Shown here one piece after another: positions 8,701-13,914 of a stretch of DNA of 13,914 nt. Both the position numbers and the translations under genes were made by a program. Source of the DNA: DASYYE01 sp035946955 (GTDB lineage Bacteria > Actinomycetota > Actinomycetes > Streptosporangiales > Streptosporangiaceae); contig DASYYE010000041.1 of NCBI GenBank assembly GCA_035946955.1, positions 1 to 13,914 of the forward strand, in the 5' to 3' direction. Numbering within the stretch: the first letter of the stretch is position 1; the number at the start of each line of letters is the position of its first letter. The notes below the pieces were generated by a model. It had not been told where the DNA came from, did no database searches, and saw only the letters and a program-made list of their open reading frames with translations.

Positions 8701-8812
8701 TCTCACCGGCATCCGCTACCAGCAGGCGACGGCCGACGGCGGGCTGGCACTGGCCCGCCAGAGCCTCGCCAACCTCGACCAGGTCGGCGCGGTGTCAGGC
8801 TGGATTGACTGA
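5798..8812 (+). CDS. AfsR/SARP-family regulator (winged helix-BTAD-NB-ARC-TPR)
   Basis: 1004 residues from ATG 5798. This start is preferred over in-frame ATG 5744 because a G-rich ribosome site precedes it and the protein then begins close to RFGVLGPLEL, as SARPs usually do. In order: OmpR-type winged helix (about 8-94), BTAD helical domain (98-247, with LGIEPGPELR), NB-ARC ATPase with Walker A GIAGVGKT (317-324), Walker B LLIVLDD (396-402), VTSR sensor (423-426), CLPLAL (480-485) and FHD (595-597) in place of the canonical MHD. Seven TPR units follow (about 693-972) in exact 40-residue register, and the eighth is cut short. Family members sense signals through the NTPase and TPR parts and activate antibiotic or morphological genes. 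Its 3' end overlaps the convergent paralogue by 18 bp. The target genes are unknown. Confidence 0.93.
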   Translation: MPLEAAARFGVLGPLELTGGDGPVPLGSAKLRVLLAVLLCRANQPVSADLLLDCLWPACQPPSAACNLRSYVHMLRRALPGSDRLVRSPAGYQLMVRESELDAEVFRQLAARGQRMLADGEPSAARQMLHQAMALWRGPAFAGLLDVPLLRDESAALEEHRLNLLEERITADLAAGQHASLVTELCRHVTEHPLRERFQAQLMLALYRSGRQGDALQSYQDFRERLVAELGIEPGPELRGLQLAILRADPSPGGTAPIRLDHGQPPWPHTTPAHPQAQLPADVGCFTGRAGFLRQLDELAADTRRGGAAPVLALITGIAGVGKTATAVHWAHRASRLFGDGQLYVNLRGHTEAPPLRPEDALAQVLRALGADPRRVPADVDEAAAVFRSLVAGRRLLIVLDDAKSADQVRPLLPGTAACMVIVTSRNRLTGLVARDGAHRLSLPPLPLREASRLVKSIAGIPATASDRAAVTELARLCGCLPLALRIAAANLTCNQHGSVASYVRQLAAADRVTALRADSDQRASLCSAFDLSYRGLSEEERRMFRLLGSVPGQDISAPAAASLAGVPAHRATALLDRLAAAHLIDDHAPGRYQFHDLLRLYARQRAAEEDSEPDRCAALARLAAWYLHHAGFAADMLYPHLLRLPTRHDAGGGPWEPCAGRFGDNAAALTWLDSERVNLVAVIAHCAEHGPAPVATSLADALRGFFANGRHLTDWLAAGRAALRCADAAADPVAQTAVRLSLGHALWCLGQYTASRDQYRTALATARAVCWPQAQATILGNLGLIEREVGEPAVAARYLSLAVALDRRVGRHSGLANNLANLGCVLTQLGCFDQALAACEESLMLFRRCGARLGEAHALANLGTALREMGEPGPAAEKLNAALAIYREVGDRSNEADTLNALAVVQRDIGRYGAALELANRARKLAAQVGDQRAQADCLITAASVHQRNSQYEQAIREDRKALRLARLTGIRYQQATADGGLALARQSLANLDQVGAVSGWID

Positions 8813-11800
8813 CTGGCGCGTAGCGGGTCGCTCGCCCGGGTCGCCGAGGCTGGAGTGGGCCTGGAAGGCCTCTGGCACTCCAAGGTCACGGAAGAGGTCC
8901 AGGGCCTGCTGGCGGTGGTGGTGCGCCTGGCCCTTCTGGCCGGTGACATGAGACACGCCGGCCAAGCCATGGTAGGCGCGGGCTTGCTGGTAGCGGTCGC
9001 CGGTCTGGCAGGCGAGGTCGAGCGCGCTGCGGTGGCAGGCACCGGCCTGGCTCGGCTGGCCGGCTGTGAGGAGGGCCTGCCCGGCGCTGTTGAGCGCGTC
9101 GGTCTCGCCGCCTAGGTCACCGATTTCGCGGTAGAGGGCCAGCCCCTGGTCACGGTGGCCTTCGGCCGCCTCATGCTGGCCAAGCGCGAGACACACCTCA
9201 GCGAGCCTGGTCAGTGCACGTGCCCGCTCCCGTTGGTCACCGCTACGGGTGGCGAGTGACTCCGCCTGGACATGACAGGCACGGGCTTGCTCCAGCTCCC
9301 CGGTGGCCAGGAGTGTCTCCCCGGTGCTGTTCAGCGCACACGCCTCGCCTTCCCGGTCGCCGACTTCGGCGAACAGGACCGCCGCCTCCGCCTGGCTTGC
9401 CATGGCCTGGCCATACCGTCCCTGCCGGTGGAAGATGTCCCCTAGCCCGTTGAGGGCGTAGGCCTCGCCCATCTGCCAGCCGATCTCCCGGGACGCCGCC
9501 AGCGCCTCACGCTGGTGGGTGGTGGCCAGCTCATAGTCGCCCCGACGGTAGTAGGCCTCACCGAGGTTGCACAGGGCGTTGCATTCACCAAGGCGGTGGC
9601 CGATCCTGCGGAAGAGTGCAAGTGCTTGCTCATAAATGCCGGTCGCGTCCGCGTACCGGCCCTGACGGATGTCGAGCAAGCCCAGGTTGGCAAGGTTGGT
9701 GGCCTCGCCGACCGCCTCACCGAGTTCCCGGAAGGCGACAAGTGCCTGCTCGTAACAGTCACGGGCCTGCTGGTAATGACCTTGCAGCGAGTAGGCGGAG
9801 GCCAGGGTGCCGAGTGCCCGCCCTTGCAGCATCCGGTCGTCCATGTCACGGGCGATCTCGACAGCCGCCTTGAGGCTGGCAATGGCCTGACCCGGATGGG
9901 CCTGTTCCGAGTGGATATGGCCCAGGCTGACCAGCGCGCGGACCTGGGCGGCCCGATCGCCGACCGACTGGGCTGCGGCCAGGGCATGGCCCAAGATCAC
10001 GATCCCTTCGGTGAAGTGACCTAGGTCGAGATACCCGCCGGCGATCGTGGCGGCAAGGCGGATCGCGTGGGTAGGCCAGCCCTGGTCAGCAGCGTGGCCG
10101 GCAACCGCAGTCAGCGTGGGCAACTCGGCGTCCAGCCAGGCCCGGGCACTCGCTGGCGTGGCGACATCCGGGAGCGGCACGGGCGTGGGCGGCGGGTCAG
10201 GACGGCGGTGGCGTTCGGCTGGCACCAGGGCGTCCATGGCAGCAGCGCAGGCGGCCAGGTAGTAGTCGAACAACCCGGTCAGGGCCGCGCGGCACGCCTG
10301 TTCGCCTTCGTGCGCCGCCGCCAGCCCGGCAGCGTAGGAGCGCAGCAGGTCGTGCATGGAGTAGCGGCCCCGTGTGCCGGGGGCCAGCAGGTGCGCCCTG
10401 GCCAAGGTCGCCAGCAGCCGCCTCACCCGGGCCGCGCTGGCAGTACTCGCAGCGGACTGGGCTGAACTGGCCAGCCCCGCAGTGAGGGCAGCTGCGGCGT
10501 ACGCACCGAAGTGGGTGGCGGGGTGCAGGCCAACCAGGCGGAACATCTGGGCCGCATCGGGATCCAGGTGCTGGTAGGACCAGGAGAACACGGTGGCGAC
10601 CGCGCTGTGGGGGTCCCCGCCGGGGTCGAGCAGTTCGGCCGTGCCAGGCTGGGCCGCCAGTTCCGAGGTCAGCACGTGCAGGGGCTCGTCTGGGCGAGAG
10701 GCGGCCAGTTCGGCGGCGACCCGCAATGCCAGCGGGAGCCGGGCGCACTGTGAGGCGAGCCTTTCCGCGGCTGGAGTGTCTGCGTCGACGCGCTGGCCGA
10801 TGAGGGACCGCAGCAGGGTGACGGCTTCGGGCCCGGTGAGCAGGCCGAGGGGCAGGCGGTGGGCGCCGTCTACCGCGATCAGCCCCGAGAGGGAGTCCCT
10901 GCTGGTCACCAGGACCATCGCCGGCCCTGCGCCCGGCAGCAGCGGCCGGACCTGGGCCACATTGGCGGCATTGTCGAGCACGACCAGCAGCCGCCTGTCC
11001 GCCATCACGCTGCGCCAGAGCGCAGCACGTTCGGCTTCACCCAGCGGGATCTCAGCGTCAGCGACACCGAGCGCGTGCAGGAACCGGGCCAGTGCCTCAG
11101 TGGCTGACACGGGCGAGCTGGGGTGGTAGCCGCGGAGGTTGACGTAGAGCTGCCCGTCAGGAAACCATTTCGCTGCCTGGTGTGCCCAGTGCACGACCAG
11201 CGCGGTCTTGCCCACTCCCGCTGACCCGGTTACTACCGAGACCACCGGTCCACGGAGCCGGTCCAGGTGGGCCAGTTCTGCCTGGCGGCCGGTGAAGACA
11301 CTCACGTCCGCGGGCAGTTGCCTGGGGGCCATCACCTTGGGCGCGGCTGTCTTGGGCTCCGCCGCCTTGGGTGGCGCTGCCCTGGGCGGCGCGGCCTTCG
11401 CCTCAGCGCCCAGTCCCACCCCGCGGGGTGGGAGGCCGAGGGCGGGGTCGGCGGTGAGGATCTGCTGGTGCACCCGCCGCAACCCAGGGCTTGGTTCGAT
11501 GCCGAGTTGCCTGGCCAGTACCTGGCGGGTGTCATGGAAGAGAGCCAGCGCTTCTGCCTGGCGCCCGGACCCGTACAGCGCCAGCATCAACAGCCGGCGC
11601 AACTCCTCTCGCAGCGGGTGACTCTCCACCAGTGCTGCCAGTTCCGTGGCGGTGTCAGCGTGGTGGCCAAGCTCGAGCCTGACCGCCGCCCACTCTTCGA
11701 CCGCCACCATCCGGGCCTCACCGAGCCGGACCCGCTGGGCCTCCGCCCACTGGCCGTCCATGCCTGCCAGCGCTGTCCCATGCCACAACTCCAGCGCGCC

Positions 11801-12214
11801 CGCCAGCGCCGAGGCAGCCCCCGCCGGGTCATCGGCTGCCCGTGCCCGCCTGCCTGTGTCCAGTCCCGCTACGAACACGGTCGCGTCCACCTGGGTCACT
11901 GCGGCCTGCAGCACGTACCCCACGCCGGCTGTGGCCAGCAACTCTGCCCGTGCCCGGCCTCCCGTGCCAGGCTCCAGCGCCTTGCGCAACCGGGAGACAT
12001 AGGAGTACAGCGTTGTGTCGGCTCTGGCCGGCGGCTTGTCCCACACCGCGTCGATCAGTTCATCGCGGGAGACCACCCGGCCGGAGGCCATAGCCAGCAC
12101 CGCCAGCACGGCGCGCTGCCTCGGATGCCCCAGGTCGAGTTCCTGCCCATCGCGCCATGCCTGCACCGGCCCGAGCAGTTGCACCCGGAGTAGCTGACAA
12201 GCTGCGTCAGGCAC
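8795..12214 (-). CDS. AfsR/SARP-family regulator with ten-unit TPR array
   Basis: 1139 residues from GTG 12214, chosen because GAGG lies 8 nt upstream. In-frame TTG 12238 would add eight residues, including a TTA codon. Domains from GTG 12214: winged helix (about 9-105), BTAD (110-255, with LGIEPSPGLR), an Ala/Pro/Lys linker (about 270-300, PPRAAPPKAAEPKTAAPK) and NB-ARC with Walker A GSAGVGKT (330-337). Then come Walker B LLVVLDN (409-415), VTSRDS, RLPLAL and a canonical MHD (620-622). Ten TPR units (about 713-1112) run without a single insertion or deletion from the 40-residue period. It is close in sequence to the regulator at 5798-8812, especially in the NB-ARC (HWAH...DGQLYVNLRG). The role is a signal-responsive transcription activator; ligand and targets are unknown. 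The short tail after the last TPR (ATRQSVNPA end) overlaps the convergent gene. Confidence 0.93.
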   Translation of the reverse strand: MPDAACQLLRVQLLGPVQAWRDGQELDLGHPRQRAVLAVLAMASGRVVSRDELIDAVWDKPPARADTTLYSYVSRLRKALEPGTGGRARAELLATAGVGYVLQAAVTQVDATVFVAGLDTGRRARAADDPAGAASALAGALELWHGTALAGMDGQWAEAQRVRLGEARMVAVEEWAAVRLELGHHADTATELAALVESHPLREELRRLLMLALYGSGRQAEALALFHDTRQVLARQLGIEPSPGLRRVHQQILTADPALGLPPRGVGLGAEAKAAPPRAAPPKAAEPKTAAPKVMAPRQLPADVSVFTGRQAELAHLDRLRGPVVSVVTGSAGVGKTALVVHWAHQAAKWFPDGQLYVNLRGYHPSSPVSATEALARFLHALGVADAEIPLGEAERAALWRSVMADRRLLVVLDNAANVAQVRPLLPGAGPAMVLVTSRDSLSGLIAVDGAHRLPLGLLTGPEAVTLLRSLIGQRVDADTPAAERLASQCARLPLALRVAAELAASRPDEPLHVLTSELAAQPGTAELLDPGGDPHSAVATVFSWSYQHLDPDAAQMFRLVGLHPATHFGAYAAAALTAGLASSAQSAASTASAARVRRLLATLARAHLLAPGTRGRYSMHDLLRSYAAGLAAAHEGEQACRAALTGLFDYYLAACAAAMDALVPAERHRRPDPPPTPVPLPDVATPASARAWLDAELPTLTAVAGHAADQGWPTHAIRLAATIAGGYLDLGHFTEGIVILGHALAAAQSVGDRAAQVRALVSLGHIHSEQAHPGQAIASLKAAVEIARDMDDRMLQGRALGTLASAYSLQGHYQQARDCYEQALVAFRELGEAVGEATNLANLGLLDIRQGRYADATGIYEQALALFRRIGHRLGECNALCNLGEAYYRRGDYELATTHQREALAASREIGWQMGEAYALNGLGDIFHRQGRYGQAMASQAEAAVLFAEVGDREGEACALNSTGETLLATGELEQARACHVQAESLATRSGDQRERARALTRLAEVCLALGQHEAAEGHRDQGLALYREIGDLGGETDALNSAGQALLTAGQPSQAGACHRSALDLACQTGDRYQQARAYHGLAGVSHVTGQKGQAHHHRQQALDLFRDLGVPEAFQAHSSLGDPGERPATRQSVNPA

Positions 12215-12222
12215 CCGGCCCA

Positions 12223-12226
12223 CCTC
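12223..12226 (-). promoter_or_regulatory. Ribosome binding site deciding GTG 12214
   Basis: GAGG on the minus strand ends 8 nt before GTG 12214. The upstream TTG at 12238 has only AGGA 2 nt away, which is too close for efficient initiation. Confidence 0.5.
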
Positions 12227-12314
12227 GTCTAATGCCAATTTCCTGCGCAGCTTCCAGCCCGCAGATTCATGGGGTAGCCCCGGTCAAACTACACCAGCCC
12301 CTACGGGCTCCACG

Positions 12315-12334
12315 TCAAGGAAACCTCAAGGAAT
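12315..12334. promoter_or_regulatory. 11-bp-period direct repeat, candidate SARP operator
   Basis: TCAAGGAA occurs at 12315-12322 and again at 12326-12333, exactly 11 bp apart (TCAAGGAAACC then TCAAGGAATCT). On the minus strand it reads as two CCTTGA(G/C) heptamers separated by 4 bp, about 100 bp before the start of the AfsR-like gene. SARP proteins are known to bind heptameric direct repeats with 11-bp spacing at the -35 region. TTGACG within the second copy could be a -35. No convincing -10 is seen at the expected distance, so the assignment is tentative. Confidence 0.45.
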
Positions 12335-12398
12335 CTGTCCAAACCAGCGTTGGAGACTCCGCCTAGGAGCGCTACTGCCGCAACAGTGAGTGCTCTTC

Positions 12399-12434
12399 CT
12401 GCCCGGGCAGTTACCGGCCCTACTGCCCGGGCAG
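12399..12434. promoter_or_regulatory. Twin 12-bp palindromes CTGCCCGGGCAG
   Basis: The perfect palindrome CTGCCCGGGCAG occurs at 12399-12410 and again at 12423-12434, with centres 24 bp apart. Each copy is a possible dimer-binding site. Because both copies are palindromes, they can also pair with each other as a 12-bp stem with a 12-nt loop, extended by CTT/AAG with one bulged C. It lies between the AfsR-like gene and the remnant gene. It could be a paired operator or a terminator for minus-strand transcripts from the right. Confidence 0.55.
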
Positions 12435-12542
12435 AAGTATGCCCCCCAGCACCCTCGCTGCGGTGACAGCGGTGCCCCGAATGGATGCCCATGACAGATG
12501 GGGCAAATACTGCCTATACCCACTAAGGGGATCCTTGGTGCA

Positions 12543-12778
12543 TCACCGTCGTTTTCGATCACGACTACAGGATCCCTTCGAACCAGGCATGCAGTTCTCT
12601 TGTTTGGCTGGGGACCCTGGCTGGGTGTCCCCATCTACAGACAGACACTTCCCGTCGTTGCTGACGAGCTGGAAATAGTGTGGGGCTCCGAAGCGGCCGC
12701 TGCCGCGGTTATCCCCAGGCCAGTCATGGCGAGCCCAGAGAGCAGGAGGATGACCAGTGCCCGGCCCGCATACGGCAC
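12543..12778 (-). pseudogene. Frameshifted remnant of a secreted ricin-type (beta-trefoil) protein
   Basis: From GTG 12778 one frame encodes a clear signal peptide (VPYAGRALVILLLSGLAM through TAAAAASE), then runs into TAG at 12635-12637. A second frame, open from 12830 to the TGA at 12543, encodes YFQLVSNDGKCLSVDGDTQP followed by GSPAKQENC. This matches the start of a RICIN repeat (LVN..SGKCLDV....GA.V.QW.C). The two frames join correctly if an extra AC dinucleotide (GTGT on the + strand at 12678-12681) is removed. Only about 35 residues of the trefoil are recognisable; the rest is missing. It could also be a real 47-residue secreted peptide in the first frame, but the ricin match in the other frame favours decay. 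The start is uncertain; GTG 12823 is possible. Confidence 0.4.
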
Positions 12779-12812
12779 CTGGCCATGAACTCTGCTCGCA
12801 GTCTGGCGGCAG

Positions 12813-12895
12813 CCTGGCACCACAGTTCACTCACAGTGCACTCCGCCTTGGCACGACGTGGCACATACCAACTGTGCGAGACTGCGGGTGCCAGG
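12813..12895. repeat. Imperfect inverted repeat upstream of the XRE-STAND gene
   Basis: CCTGGCACC (12813-12821) is matched by its complement GGTGCCAGG (12887-12895). Inside, CACAGTT near the left arm faces AACTGTG near the right arm, with unequal spacing. TGGCAC recurs at 12815, 12849 and 12859. It lies just upstream of GTG 12927, where a promoter and operator would be expected. The function is not known. Confidence 0.4.
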
Positions 12896-12917
12896 AGAAC
12901 GGGCAGTCTGCCTGTAT

Positions 12918-12921
12918 GGAG
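12918..12921 (+). promoter_or_regulatory. Ribosome binding site for GTG 12927
   Basis: GGAG lies 5 nt before GTG 12927. The in-frame ATG at 12939 has AGGA only 1 nt away, so GTG 12927 is the better start. Confidence 0.55.
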
Positions 12922-12926
12922 TTGGC

Positions 12927-13914
12927 GTGCCCCAGGACATGGAGCGTGGCGACGGCTTCGGCATGCTCTTGCGCAGGTACAGATCGGTCGCCGGGCTGAC
13001 CCAGGAAGAGCTCGCCCAACAGTCCGGGCTGAGCGTCCGCGCCCTCAGCAACATGGAACGCGGCCGTACGGACAAGCCGTATGCCCGCTCAGTGCGACTG
13101 ATAGCTGACGCGCTGGGACTCACCGGACACGAGCGCGCCAAACTCCTGGATGCATGGCATGGCCGCGACACCAGCGAGGCCATCGCGGCCGGCCCGCCGG
13201 GTGGCTCCGGTGCCGTAGCCCGCCAGCCGGTGATGCCACGGCAACTGCCCGCGGCGGTCCCGCATTTCGTAGGACGGCACCGGGAGCTGAAAGAGCTCGA
13301 CAGTCTGCTCGACCAGGCCTGCGGGCAGTCGACTGGAACGGTCGTGGTCTCGGCTATCGGGGGCACTGCGGGGGTCGGAAAGACTGCCCTGGCCCTGCAC
13401 TGGGCGCATCGCGTCGCCGGCCGGTACCCAGATGGCCAGCTCTACGTGAACCTTCGGGGGTACGACCCCGCTCCGCCGGTCGCAGCCGCCGATGCCCTGG
13501 CGGGCTTCTTGCGCGCCCTGGGTGTCCCAGGTCAGGAAGTCCCAGCGGAGATGGACGAACGCGCGGGCTTGTTCCGCAGCTTGCTGGCAGGACGCCGGAT
13601 GCTGGTCATCCTCGACAATGCGCACGGGGCAGACCAGGTCCGCCCGCTGCTGCCCGGTACCTCGACCTGCACGGCGTTGGTGACCAGCCGTGACTCAATG
13701 GCAGGCCTGGTGGCCCGGGACGGCGCCCTGCGTGTGGAACTGGACCTGCTGCCACTGGCCGACGCGGTCGCGGTGCTGGGTGAGCTGATCGGCGAGCGAG
13801 CACACACCGAGCCGCGCGCAGCGGCCGCCCTGGCAGAGCAGTGCTCGCGGCTGCCACTGGCACTGCGGGTCGCTGCCGAACTGGCCGCCGCCCGCCCCGC
13901 CACCACGGTTGGCA
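12927..13914 (+). CDS. XRE-type HTH/NB-ARC STAND regulator (3' end beyond window)
   Basis: The frame is open to the right edge; 329 residues are visible. Residues 10-65 form an XRE/Cro-like helix-turn-helix (LTQEELAQQSGLSVRALSNM at 24-43, then ERGR). This domain is typical of actinomycete regulators that begin LLRRYR..AGLTQEELA. A linker ending RQLPAAVPHFVGR (105-117) leads into an NB-ARC ATPase: Walker A GGTAGVGKT (145-153), HWAH, DGQLYVNLRGY, Walker B MLVILDN (225-231), VTSRDS (252 on) and LPLALRVAAELAAARP near the edge. From that point on it is very close to the AfsR-like protein at 8795-12214, but the SARP winged helix and BTAD are replaced by XRE. A helical or TPR sensor region is expected beyond the window. 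It is transcribed away from the neighbouring AfsR-like gene. The DNA target and signal are unknown. Confidence 0.9.
   Translation, partial: MPQDMERGDGFGMLLRRYRSVAGLTQEELAQQSGLSVRALSNMERGRTDKPYARSVRLIADALGLTGHERAKLLDAWHGRDTSEAIAAGPPGGSGAVARQPVMPRQLPAAVPHFVGRHRELKELDSLLDQACGQSTGTVVVSAIGGTAGVGKTALALHWAHRVAGRYPDGQLYVNLRGYDPAPPVAAADALAGFLRALGVPGQEVPAEMDERAGLFRSLLAGRRMLVILDNAHGADQVRPLLPGTSTCTALVTSRDSMAGLVARDGALRVELDLLPLADAVAVLGELIGERAHTEPRAAAALAEQCSRLPLALRVAAELAAARPATTVG

Noticed and set aside
11267..12193. Plus-strand open frame of 308 codons
   Set aside because: It is antisense to the SARP-BTAD part of the minus-strand regulator and shows no domain.
12525..12578. Inverted repeat around two GGATCC sites
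   Set aside because: GGATCC is itself a palindrome, the arms are only about 10 bp with one mismatch and the loop exceeds 30 nt; chance is a sufficient explanation.
12326..12634. Minus-strand open frame of 102 codons with several Cys
   Set aside because: No ribosome site or domain is seen. It runs through the twin palindromes and the direct repeat, and it continues the frame of the broken secreted gene after its stop.
1..13914. tRNA, rRNA, CRISPR array, transposase or integrase
   Set aside because: Both strands were scanned by eye. No tRNA-like cloverleaf, spaced direct-repeat array or transposase motif was found; the repeats present are coding tandem repeats or short operator-like sites.

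Overview
The window is very GC-rich DNA with strong third-position GC bias, many GTG starts, Pro/Ala-rich linkers and three large signalling ATPases. This points to a filamentous actinomycete (Streptomyces or a relative). The genus cannot be told from the sequence alone. No tRNA, rRNA, CRISPR array or transposase was seen.

Left part (2-3177, + strand): three closely spaced genes, probably one operon. The first has lost its start beyond the left edge. It joins a long disordered Pro/Ala/Ser-rich repeat region to a C-terminal domain that resembles actinobacterial lysozyme-like proteins. The second is a membrane-anchored protein with an outward-facing domain of unknown function. The third is a soluble protein with a papain-like Cys/His/Asp pattern. 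A perfect 15-bp hairpin (3186-3217) closes this operon and also the convergent gene that follows.

Middle (3226-5580, - strand): a 784-residue secreted protein with a signal peptide, a GH25/DUF1906-like TIM-barrel candidate and a duplicated TIG-like plus SH3-like module. It looks like a cell-wall-binding or wall-degrading enzyme.

Right part (5798-13914): three STAND-type regulators. Two are full-length AfsR/SARP proteins (winged helix, BTAD, NB-ARC, TPR) that converge and overlap by 18 bp at their 3' ends. The third, cut by the right edge, has the same NB-ARC module behind an XRE-type helix-turn-helix. The TPR arrays of the two complete proteins run in an unbroken 40-residue register.

The roughly 700-bp gap between the second and third regulators (12215-12926) is the richest non-coding stretch. 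It holds an 11-bp-period direct repeat of the kind SARPs bind, a pair of identical 12-bp palindromes, a frameshifted remnant of a secreted ricin-like protein, and an imperfect inverted repeat ahead of the XRE-STAND gene.

A working idea, which is inference only: the regulators sense a metabolite or envelope signal through NB-ARC/TPR modules and control nearby exported envelope-active proteins or a distant pathway.
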